Assembly (NCBI RefSeq): GCF_000424265.1
Contig: NZ_AUJO01000007.1
Location: forward strand, 62,001-126,000
From: Butyrivibrio sp. WCD3002
Lineage (GTDB): Bacteria; Bacillota; Clostridia; Lachnospirales; Lachnospiraceae
Length of the DNA stretch: 64,000 nucleotides
Direction: 5' to 3'
The translations under genes and the position numbers were made by a program. The first letter of the stretch is position 1. Each line of letters begins with the position of its first letter. A model generated the notes under the pieces. The model did not search any database. It worked only from the letters and a program-made list of their open reading frames with translations, and was not told the DNA's origin. Shown here piece after piece: positions 56,999-64,000 of this stretch.

Positions 56999-59298
56999 AC
57001 GGAGATGCATTAGTAAAGAAGACTACGAAGATTATGTTCGGTGATGCCGGCATTAGTGGAACAGCTCAGTATATGTCCCAGTTGGTATGGGTATTGTTCC
57101 TAAAGGTATTTGATTATAAGGAAGAGGAATGGGAGTTGGAAGGAGACTATATGCCTGTTATTCCTGCACCATTTCGATTTAGGGATTGGGCTGATCCGAG
57201 GAACGAGGACGGATCAAAAGATTACTCAAATAGAATGACAGGGGATAAGCTTATAGGCTTTGTCAACAATTCATTATTTCCGTATTTGAGTGGAAAAGAA
57301 ATTGAGTTTGATGGTAAGAAAATACTGTTTAGTTCTGATGATAATAAGGCTAAGATAATACGTTCGTTCATGGCCGAATCTCAGAATTATATGAAAGATG
57401 GAGTTAGGCTAAGACAACTAATTAATGAGATTGGAGATATTGATTTTGATGTTTCCTCCCAAAAGCATGATTTTAATGATTTCTATGAAAGACTTTTAAA
57501 AGAACTACAGAATGGAGGTAAAGCTACAGGCGAGTTCTATACTCCTAGAGCCATTACGCAGTTTATTGTAGATCATGTTGATCCTATTATTGGGGAAAAG
57601 GTTGCAGACTTTGCTTGCGGGACAGGTGGATTCCTTGCGGATGCTGTTTCGCATCTACAAAAACAAGCAAAATCAGTAGATGATGCGATAAAGATACAAA
57701 AGTCGGTTTATGGCATAGAGTGGAAACAGTTGCCTTATATGCTCTGTGTTACCAACATGTATCTTCATAATTTGGATGATCCGAGCATTGTTCATGGTGA
57801 TGGACTTGCGAAAAATGTATTGGATTTGTCTGATGATGATCTGTTTGATTGCGTTATTATGAATCCACCTTTCGGAGGTGAGTTTAATAAGGCTGACTTA
57901 AATAATTTTCCCGACAACATTGCTTCGTCTGAATCTGCGGATTTATTTGTCGCTAGAATAATCTATTGTCTAAAAAAGAATGGAAGGTGTGGATTAGTAT
58001 TACCAGATGGCTTGCTTTTTAATTCGGATCCATCAAAAGTCAATTTAAAGAAACTGCTGCTTAATGAATGCAATCTTCATACGGTAATTAGGTTGCCAGG
58101 TTCTGTATTTGCACCATATACGTCAATCAGTACTAATTTATTGTTTTTTGAGAAGTCAGGAAAGACAAAGAGTGTATGGTTTTATCGAATGGACATGCCT
58201 GATGGAGTTAAGCATTTTAATAAGACACATCCTATCACGAGAAACGATTTAAAGGTTGTTGATGAATGGTGGAATAATAGACATGAAATAAAAGATGAAA
58301 AGGAAGACCCTTCTTCATCTGAATCATGGAAAGCTAGGGAGTACTCATATGATGAAATAGAGAAGATGGGCTTTAACTTGGATTTGTGTGGATATCCACA
58401 TGAAGAAGAGGAAGTTCTTAATCCATTTGAAACTGTTCAAATATTCAAGGAAAGATTGAATAGTACATTTACTGAAATTAGTAAGACGACAACTGACATA
58501 GAATCACTGCTTGTAGGGGGAGATGCAGATGCCGCATTTAACAATCTGATTAGTGAGTGTATGCATTTGTCTGAAATAACCAATGATTTGCCTGGGAATT
58601 TAAGAAAATCGATACTTCAATACGCTATGCAAGGGAAGTTAACAAAGCAGTTAGAGTCTGAAGGTTCAGCATATGATTTGCTTCCGGAGCTATGCATAGA
58701 TGACAAACTAAAAGTAACTGATATACCATATGATATACCAGAAACGTGGATGTGGCTTCCGATAGGTAGCCTGGGTGAAACTACTGGAACAGATAGTTTC
58801 TCAGATGGTCCTTTTGGCAGTAATTTGAAAACAGTACATTACATTTCTGAGCCAGAAGTTAGAATAATACAGCTAAGCAATATTGGTGAGAATGGTTGGA
58901 AGGATAAAAATGTTAAGTATACTTCATATAAGCATTTAGAAGAAGAGATTCCTCGATGTGAAGTTCATCCAGGAGACTTTGTTATCGCTAAGATGATGCC
59001 TGCAGGAAGGACTATCATTGTTCCGGATTTAGGTACAAGGATTACTTTGGGATCAGATGCTATGAAATTTGTTCCTAACAAAGCATTAGACAAGGAATAT
59101 TTATTATATGCTATGCATAGCCAAGTTTTTTTGGACCAAGTTTATGCTAAGGCACATGGAATTACAAGAGTTAGAACAACGCTTAAAGGCATAAAATCAT
59201 ATGTATTACCTATACCTCCAGTTAAAGAGCAGGTAAGAATTGTAAAAAGGTTAAAAGAGATTCTTGTACGTATAGATGGTGGATTAGAGGAAGCATGA
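56995..59298 (+). CDS. Type I modification-specificity fusion (HsdM-HsdS half)
   Basis: A 767-residue fusion. Residues 1-490 are HsdM: GGKATGEFYTPRAITQFIV, SAM motif FACGTGGF (about 206-213), catalytic NPPF (290-293). After a helical linker (about 495-555) come 210 residues of an HsdS half: IPETWMWLPIGSLGETTG, FGSNLKTVHY, DFVIAKMMPAGRTII, and PIPPVKEQVRIVKRL at the conserved end. There is only one target recognition domain, so two copies probably dimerise and read a symmetric site, unlike classical type I enzymes. Start codon TTG overlaps the hsdR stop. Confidence 0.9.
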   Translation: MNGDALVKKTTKIMFGDAGISGTAQYMSQLVWVLFLKVFDYKEEEWELEGDYMPVIPAPFRFRDWADPRNEDGSKDYSNRMTGDKLIGFVNNSLFPYLSGKEIEFDGKKILFSSDDNKAKIIRSFMAESQNYMKDGVRLRQLINEIGDIDFDVSSQKHDFNDFYERLLKELQNGGKATGEFYTPRAITQFIVDHVDPIIGEKVADFACGTGGFLADAVSHLQKQAKSVDDAIKIQKSVYGIEWKQLPYMLCVTNMYLHNLDDPSIVHGDGLAKNVLDLSDDDLFDCVIMNPPFGGEFNKADLNNFPDNIASSESADLFVARIIYCLKKNGRCGLVLPDGLLFNSDPSKVNLKKLLLNECNLHTVIRLPGSVFAPYTSISTNLLFFEKSGKTKSVWFYRMDMPDGVKHFNKTHPITRNDLKVVDEWWNNRHEIKDEKEDPSSSESWKAREYSYDEIEKMGFNLDLCGYPHEEEEVLNPFETVQIFKERLNSTFTEISKTTTDIESLLVGGDADAAFNNLISECMHLSEITNDLPGNLRKSILQYAMQGKLTKQLESEGSAYDLLPELCIDDKLKVTDIPYDIPETWMWLPIGSLGETTGTDSFSDGPFGSNLKTVHYISEPEVRIIQLSNIGENGWKDKNVKYTSYKHLEEEIPRCEVHPGDFVIAKMMPAGRTIIVPDLGTRITLGSDAMKFVPNKALDKEYLLYAMHSQVFLDQVYAKAHGITRVRTTLKGIKSYVLPIPPVKEQVRIVKRLKEILVRIDGGLEEA

Positions 59299-59299
59299 T

Positions 59300-59704
59300 A
59301 TGGAAAAAGTGGTACTGCGAAAGGATTATTCTGATACAAGCAGGCAAGCTTATTCAGAAGAAGAACTGATGCAAATAATGAGCGAAGCAAGAGATAAACT
59401 GCCACGCATTGTTTCGAGACATGCAAGAAGCATGGGAATTGATTATGAAAAAGTGTTAGTAAAGAGTCAAAGAACTCGCTGGGGAAGCTGCAGCGATAGA
59501 GGAAATATAAGTCTGAATTGCCTTCTTGTTCAAGTGCCTTCTTTTGTAAGAAAATATGTTATAATACACGAACTGGCACACCGGATAGAAATGAATCATT
59601 CTACTGCATTTTGGCACTTGGTATCTTCTGAAATGCCAGATTATAGAAGGGCAATAGAGTGGCTTGATACAAATGGAGAAGAAATGATAGATAGACTTGG
59701 ATAA
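59300..59704 (+). CDS. YgjP-like metallopeptidase domain protein (DUF45)
   Basis: A 134-residue DUF45/WLM-like protein: KSQRTRWGSCSDRGNISLN, then YVIIHELAHRIEMNHS with the zincin HExxH, and the downstream FWHLVSSEMPDYR. Such genes often follow hsdS. It begins 1 bp after the M-S fusion and so is coupled to it. The full-size YgjP has about 230 residues; only the core is present. Role in restriction systems is not established. Confidence 0.88.
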   Translation: MEKVVLRKDYSDTSRQAYSEEELMQIMSEARDKLPRIVSRHARSMGIDYEKVLVKSQRTRWGSCSDRGNISLNCLLVQVPSFVRKYVIIHELAHRIEMNHSTAFWHLVSSEMPDYRRAIEWLDTNGEEMIDRLG

Positions 59705-59743
59705 AGTGAGACTTTTCTCAAAGGTAACTCAATGACTGACATT

Positions 59744-59783
59744 AAAGAGCGGCTGTTTTCAAATTTACAGGCCGCTCTTTTAC
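59744..59783 (+). terminator. Terminator of the restriction operon
   Basis: AAAGAGCGGC (59744-59753) pairs with GCCGCTCTTT (59771-59780), a perfect 10-bp stem with a 17-nt loop, and TTTTAC-like sequence at the end. It closes the hsdR-M/S-ygjP operon. Confidence 0.85.
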
Positions 59784-59875
59784 AATTAATAATTATAATG
59801 ATATTATTTTGCGTTAATAAACAATTTATAATTCGTTGATATAATAATAGTAATATGGCGGATTATGAGGATATT

Positions 59876-60697
59876 ATGGATAAACGATATAGAAATCTTA
59901 TCGATGAAGCAAAAGAATACTATAGTAGCGAAGCTCCAGAACTCAAGAATATTGTAAAGAATGATAAGCTATTTGATTTTAAGTGGTGCGATTGGCTTGA
60001 ACAAGAAATAAATCTATGGACATATTGGCAGGGGGCCGAATTAGAAACATCAGAGATTATGGTTATAGGGCAGGATTTTGGAACTTGCTATGATCCAAAA
60101 AATCAAGCTTTTTACAGGTACTTATGCGAATCAAATGATGACTATGTTAAAAAATCACAGGCTTATATTTCAAGGATAGAGGCGGATTCAAAAAATAAAA
60201 CGGATAATAATTTGCTTCTGCTTACTGCGGAATTGGGAAAAAACTATTGTGCCAGTATACCAGCAAATAGAATGTTGTTTTTTACTAACATGTGTCTGGG
60301 GTATAGATCCGGATCTGGGATAAGTGGAGGAAATGTTTCGTATTATCTGAAACATGACAGTGTGTATATAAGAGAGCTAATTCGTATCAAACAACCCAAA
60401 GTTGTTATATGCTTGGGCGCAGATACATATTTTGCATTGCTATCGTGTTTATCTGTTGATAATAATACATTGAATTTAATAGCTACTGACTTTTGGACGC
60501 TTTTGGAAAACGCGGATAATTTTATTGATATTTCGCTTGATAAGCTTGACCTAAGAATATATGGTGTCTCCCATGCGGGGGCGTATGGGTTAGTAAATAG
60601 AAAGAAGCTTACAGGACATAAGGATGACAATTTTACAGGGCTTGATCTGATGAAATCAGATTGGGGTAGAATTGGAGTATATCTAAATAACAGATAG
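59876..60697 (+). CDS. Uracil-DNA glycosylase-like superfamily protein
   Basis: A 273-residue protein with the UDG-superfamily frame: EIMVIGQDFGTCYDP (motif like GQDPY/GExPG), NRMLFFTNMCLGYRS, KQPKVVICLGADTYFALL, and GVSHAGAYGLVNR near the end as the second active-site loop. I prefer ATG 59876 (RBS GAGG) to ATG 59855, which lies only 9 bp behind a TATAAT (59840-59845). It may act on uracil or modified bases in invading DNA. It follows the restriction operon as an independent unit. Confidence 0.78.
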   Translation: MDKRYRNLIDEAKEYYSSEAPELKNIVKNDKLFDFKWCDWLEQEINLWTYWQGAELETSEIMVIGQDFGTCYDPKNQAFYRYLCESNDDYVKKSQAYISRIEADSKNKTDNNLLLLTAELGKNYCASIPANRMLFFTNMCLGYRSGSGISGGNVSYYLKHDSVYIRELIRIKQPKVVICLGADTYFALLSCLSVDNNTLNLIATDFWTLLENADNFIDISLDKLDLRIYGVSHAGAYGLVNRKKLTGHKDDNFTGLDLMKSDWGRIGVYLNNR

Positions 60698-60724
60698 ATG
60701 ATCATTTGAATCGGAGGTAATTCC

Positions 60725-61591
60725 ATGCAGATTATAAGCCAGAAAAAGGTGTCACTAAAGAATCATCCAGAAATAAATGAGAAAGCTATACAAGAGTATA
60801 TTTTTGACCATCCAGAAGTGTTAAATTTAGGAGATTTACAACCAATAAAGATGGAAAAGATACAACCTCTTGGGGGACGTCTTGATATGCTGTTTAGTGA
60901 TGAAGAAGATAATAGATATGAAGTCGAACTTCAACTTGGACCAACGGATCCAAGCCATATTATAAGGACATTGGAATATTGGGATACGGAAAAGAAACGC
61001 TATCCGCAGTATGACCATACTGCAGTTATAATTGCGGAAGATATAACAACAAGATTCCAGAATGTTATTTCGCTATTCAATAATCAAATACCACTTATTG
61101 CGATTCAGATGTCTGCTACGATGACGGATGATGGTAATATTGCGCTGTCTTTCATAAAGGTTATGGATAAAATAGAGCGCGGTACAGAAGAGGAAGAATA
61201 TGCTGAACCCACCGATAGAGTTTTCTGGGAAACAAAGAAATCAAATAAAAAATATCTTGGACTTACAGATAAAGTGTTTGATGCATTGGGGGAAAGGAAA
61301 GAAGGATATGAACTAAAGTACAATAAGTTTTATATTGGTCTGGCTAGAAATGGTGTGGCTAAAAATTTTGTGCAGTTTGTTCCACATAAGTCTTTTTTGA
61401 CTTTCAGAATCTACATTAGTCCTGATGAAGAAAATGGAGTTATTTTGGAAAACAATGGTCTTGACATAGAGTATTCCAAGAGACGAAGATGTTACCAAAT
61501 TAAATTAAAAGATATCGGAGAGTTTAAGGATAATTCAGAAATTATTATGAAAATGGTGGATAATGCCAAAGAACAAAAAAGTGCAGAATGA
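60725..61591 (+). CDS. PD-(D/E)xK nuclease-like protein with DUF5655-like C-domain
   Basis: A 288-residue protein. Residues 20-110 resemble the NucS/DUF91 restriction-endonuclease fold: EKAIQEYIFDHPEVL, LGGRLDMLFSDEEDNRYEVELQLG with D54, E67/E69 and Q71 instead of the usual ExK. Residues 180-285 fit the DUF5655 pattern (VFDALGERKEGYELKYNKFY, VQFVPHKSFLTFRIYIS). The RBS GGAGG is at 60714. The E-x-Q variant means that nuclease activity is uncertain. It lies in the defence-rich tail of the element. Confidence 0.72.
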   Translation: MQIISQKKVSLKNHPEINEKAIQEYIFDHPEVLNLGDLQPIKMEKIQPLGGRLDMLFSDEEDNRYEVELQLGPTDPSHIIRTLEYWDTEKKRYPQYDHTAVIIAEDITTRFQNVISLFNNQIPLIAIQMSATMTDDGNIALSFIKVMDKIERGTEEEEYAEPTDRVFWETKKSNKKYLGLTDKVFDALGERKEGYELKYNKFYIGLARNGVAKNFVQFVPHKSFLTFRIYISPDEENGVILENNGLDIEYSKRRRCYQIKLKDIGEFKDNSEIIMKMVDNAKEQKSAE

Positions 61592-61610
61592 TTGATGGAG
61601 ATTATGCAAT

Positions 61611-61940
61611 ATGGGGAAAGATCTATCTCAAATATTTGATAAGAAGCCAGAACAGTGGGGACTTAGAGGTGATCCCTATTTGTGGGATGAGATGAAAGAA
61701 GTGTTTGTCGGCGAATCTTTGGATATATCCACTAGAGACTTGGCAAATCAGATTTGTGAATATTATGAGAAAGCCGTAGGAGAACCCTTAAAGTATGGAT
61801 CCATGGTGTATGTTGAGAGATTTGCTCACGGTGGAATGTCTTCAGGCCATGTTTCTGGTGAGTTTTGGATATGTTGCGGCATTCCTCTTCTGATAGAGAA
61901 TTTTAATAATATATGTTCAGAAAAAAACGCGGAGCGATAA
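61611..61940 (+). CDS. 109-residue hypothetical protein
   Basis: A soluble acidic protein with the conserved-looking opening IFDKKPEQWGLRGDPYLWDE and the end GHVSGEFWICCGIPLLIEN. I recall short proteins of this type near restriction and other defence genes, without assigned function. It follows the nuclease-like gene by 19 bp and is likely cotranscribed. Confidence 0.65.
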   Translation: MGKDLSQIFDKKPEQWGLRGDPYLWDEMKEVFVGESLDISTRDLANQICEYYEKAVGEPLKYGSMVYVERFAHGGMSSGHVSGEFWICCGIPLLIENFNNICSEKNAER

Positions 61941-62079
61941 GGCGGTAACCTGGAATATCTGTTCGAACACACTGAGACATAATACGGACACCTTATGTGT
62001 TAATGTAGAATCAGATAAAGAAAACATTTTTGTGAATGAGATCAATACTATAAAAATCCGAATATGCGAGGGGATAGAT

Positions 62080-63858
62080 ATGAGGAATAGAGTAATAAAT
62101 AAGATACTGGCATGTGTTTTGGCAGCCACTATTGTCTTTGAGACAGGCTATGTATGTTATGCCACAGAGGATGATACAACAACGGTGGATACTACCGCCA
62201 CAAGCAGTCAGGTTGATAATTCTATTGCGATGCTAAATTACCTTACCGTAGTTACGCAGGAGATAAATGCATCAAGTAACAGTAGACTATTCCTGGAGGA
62301 GGCATATTCATCGCTTATAAACAACACATCGCCTAACGCTATTGATAAAAGGACCAAAACTCAGCTAAATGACATGCTTGATACTATTGATGCATATCGA
62401 ATGGTTGATGTTAAAAGGGAACGCTTACAATATATTTACGAGCAGAATCAGGCTCAGGCATTAAGAGAGGCTGTTCCGAATCCATTAGGATTACTGGCAA
62501 GTGTACAATCATTTAATTTAAGAAGCCTGGTTACATCCATTGTTTATATGGCTATTGACTCAAAAGCTAGTTATGATACAGCAATGGCTCAGGCAGATAT
62601 GCAGTACTTACAGGATGGATGGGAACTGGATGATGCTGAAACAAATGCTTTGACTGAAAGCCGAGAGCAGTTGTTCAATTATATGATTGATATCGTGCAT
62701 ACATACAATATTCCTGACAAGGATGCCCTCAGCGAAGAAGCTGTTAATGAATTTGTAAAATGCAAGAATAATACAAATGTTGCGAGAAGGATACAATTCC
62801 TTGAATCCAATAAAAAGAAGTATGAGAACTTTGGTGAATACTGGCTTCTGTGCGCAAAAAGCTACTATGAAGACGGTGATTATCAGAGCTGTCTTGATGC
62901 TATTGAGAAATATGATTCTATGGAGATAAATATCTTTAGAAAAGATCACAACTATGCAGATGTTTTACCGCTTGCAATAGCATCTTCTGAGGAAGTATAT
63001 GGTGCTAAGCCTATATGTGAGGAAAAAATCCGTTATTATGTTGAGCAACTCACCAATAACCTAGAGACAGAGGATTGGTCATTAAGATATTTTGCGGCTC
63101 AGACGTATTTAGAATTATATACCAAATCCAAGAATAAGGCAGATATTCAGACAGCCTATAAGCTGACGGAAGATAATGTGAATTATCTTATAGATGAACA
63201 AAATACGAAGAATTCAGTGTATTTGAATCCTGTTGTAAAAAAAGATGTTCCTAAGAACCTTTCATCTGCAAAGCAGAAAGAGATCAAGCAGTATAACAAA
63301 ATGCTTGAGGAAACAAGAAAGAAGGAGCTACCTCCAGTATATGAGCCGTTGTATTTAAATTGTGATCTTTTGTTTGCACTTGCAGATGAGTTGAGTCTTG
63401 ATAAGAGTGCTAAGAGTAGAATGGAAAAAATACTCCACGGAGGAGATATACCGCTTTTCCTTACGACTCCTCTCGATAATACTTATTATTTCACCAATAC
63501 GGCAGACGAACAGAGCTATGAGTTTAGTTTTGACAAGGGGGAGCTTATTCTTCCAGCATCGATTTTGTCAGATCGCAGCAAAATAGTTGTCAGTATTACA
63601 GACGGTAAGAATATGACTACTATAGATGACTGGAAAATAGATAAGGTAAAACGTGGGACAGAGAAAGACATAAGTACTTTCAAGGCAACATATAAGAGTG
63701 AAAAGGCTAAGAAATATAAGTATATTGAGGGAACGACAATAGATATCACAGTAGTACCGGTTGAGGGTAGCTCCTGTGAAGAAGTTGAGGCGCAGTTTGT
63801 TGCACATGAGAAGAAGTTCGTTGTTATTCCTACAATAGAATTTGAGAGAACAAAATGA
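62080..63858 (+). CDS. Secreted hypothetical protein with TPR-like region
   Basis: A 592-residue exported protein starting at ATG 62080 behind GAGGGGA. The signal peptide spans about residues 1-27 (ILACVLAATIVFETGYVCYA, then TEDD). The mature part is helical, with a TPR-like unit FGEYWLLCAKSYYEDGDYQS (about 253-272) and more helices to 430. The C-terminal 120 residues are beta-rich (KGELILPASILSDRSKIVVS). No catalytic motif is seen. Its stop overlaps the next start (ATGA), so the two form an operon of surface proteins. Confidence 0.75.
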   Translation: MRNRVINKILACVLAATIVFETGYVCYATEDDTTTVDTTATSSQVDNSIAMLNYLTVVTQEINASSNSRLFLEEAYSSLINNTSPNAIDKRTKTQLNDMLDTIDAYRMVDVKRERLQYIYEQNQAQALREAVPNPLGLLASVQSFNLRSLVTSIVYMAIDSKASYDTAMAQADMQYLQDGWELDDAETNALTESREQLFNYMIDIVHTYNIPDKDALSEEAVNEFVKCKNNTNVARRIQFLESNKKKYENFGEYWLLCAKSYYEDGDYQSCLDAIEKYDSMEINIFRKDHNYADVLPLAIASSEEVYGAKPICEEKIRYYVEQLTNNLETEDWSLRYFAAQTYLELYTKSKNKADIQTAYKLTEDNVNYLIDEQNTKNSVYLNPVVKKDVPKNLSSAKQKEIKQYNKMLEETRKKELPPVYEPLYLNCDLLFALADELSLDKSAKSRMEKILHGGDIPLFLTTPLDNTYYFTNTADEQSYEFSFDKGELILPASILSDRSKIVVSITDGKNMTTIDDWKIDKVKRGTEKDISTFKATYKSEKAKKYKYIEGTTIDITVVPVEGSSCEEVEAQFVAHEKKFVVIPTIEFERTK

Positions 63859-64000
63859 AAAAAAGAGTAGAGCTAGCATGGAAGCTGATTGCCATACTAT
63901 TAGCGATTGTTCTTGTAATTCCGGGGAAGGTCTGCGCTTATAATTCGGATGAGCATGATAAGTTCCTAAGAGAGGTTCTTTTTGGTAATACGGCCGTTAG
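63855..64000 (+). CDS. Exported protein, 3'-truncated by window edge
   Basis: ATG 63855 overlaps the preceding stop. The 48 visible residues have a signal peptide (LAWKLIAILLAIVLVIPGKV, then CA) followed by YNSDEHDKFLREVLFGN. The motif resembles the start of mature secreted zinc-dependent phospholipase-like or Lachnospiraceae surface proteins, but too little is visible to decide. The rest lies beyond the window. Confidence 0.65.
   Translation, partial: MKKRVELAWKLIAILLAIVLVIPGKVCAYNSDEHDKFLREVLFGNTAV

Noticed and set aside
59840..59875. Leaderless start of the UDG-like gene at ATG 59855
   Set aside because: The ATG is only 9 bp behind the TATAAT, probably before or at the transcription start; ATG 59876 has an RBS.
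61986..62011. GGACA-CCTTA-TGTGT dyad similar to the three WYL-type sites
   Set aside because: The right half is TGTGT and no TANNNT lies 11 nt behind it, so it breaks the shared geometry.
4397..64000. Integrase or serine recombinase gene of the element
   Set aside because: I looked for tyrosine or serine recombinase motifs in all larger frames and found none; it probably lies beyond the window.

Overview
The window looks like a chromosome of a low-GC Firmicute of the family Lachnospiraceae (Butyrivibrio/Pseudobutyrivibrio-like). This is inferred from the gene families and their order; no rRNA marker is present. A short housekeeping segment (1-4396: type III pantothenate kinase, a conserved hypothetical, dusB, greA, lysS) runs directly into a large integrative conjugative element of the Tn1549/CTn type. 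The element starts just behind, or inside, the 3' end of lysS and runs at least to the end of the window. No integrase, topoisomerase III core or right end is visible, so the element is probably incomplete here.

Layout. 4.4-9.2 kb: maintenance module with two small HTH-like proteins, ParA, ParB, two RepA-type initiators and small accessory proteins. 9.3-10.5 kb: a cluster of microgenes. 10.5-18.3 kb: an RNA-repair and ribosome-rescue operon (RtcB, PrfH, MoxR-type AAA+ ATPase, metallopeptidase/VWA protein, an MraZ-like protein, a second RtcB, and a YbjN-like domain fused to a DnaA DNA-binding domain). 18.4-24.6 kb: mixed cargo (a frameshifted membrane gene, GNAT-YbjN fusion, ADP-ribosylglycohydrolase, nicotinamidase-like hydrolase, GNAT-zinc ribbon, an orphan FlhF-like GTPase). 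25.0-34.8 kb: a visibly AT-richer six-gene operon headed by a WYL regulator and ending in a 1212-residue Upf1-like SF1 helicase, with an HNH-like/membrane protein, a second membrane protein, a wHTH-like protein and two coiled-coil proteins between. This is the best candidate for an undescribed (probably anti-phage) system. 35.3-53.7 kb: the conjugation module (DUF5688, PcfB, VirD4, Maff2, VirB6, PrgI/VirB3, VirB4, NlpC/P60 hydrolase, DUF4315, DUF4366, ArdC, MobC, relaxase), with an MFS cargo insert between mobC and the relaxase. 53.9-64 kb: MT-A70 methyltransferase, a type I restriction system with a fused M-S subunit, YgjP-like peptidase, UDG-like protein, nuclease-like protein and secreted proteins.

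How the parts may connect. Three intergenic regions (9366, 10533, 24978) carry the same arrangement: a dyad of the form GGNCN-N5-TGTCC, then exactly 11 nt, then a TANNNT hexamer, with no -35 box. One lies before the WYL regulator operon, one before the rtcB-prfH operon and one before the microgene cluster. The geometry (TGTC-N12-TANNNT) equals that of promoters driven by the WYL activator PafBC in mycobacteria, as I recall it. The inference is that the element's WYL regulator coordinates the putative defence operon with the RNA-repair operon, probably in response to nucleic-acid damage. Further non-coding structure includes a 27-bp perfect palindrome inside parB (possible parS), an AT-rich tract inside the second rep gene (possible origin), five contiguous 11-bp iterons and an attenuator-like hairpin before the transfer operon, and a four-hairpin cluster behind the relaxase (possible oriT).
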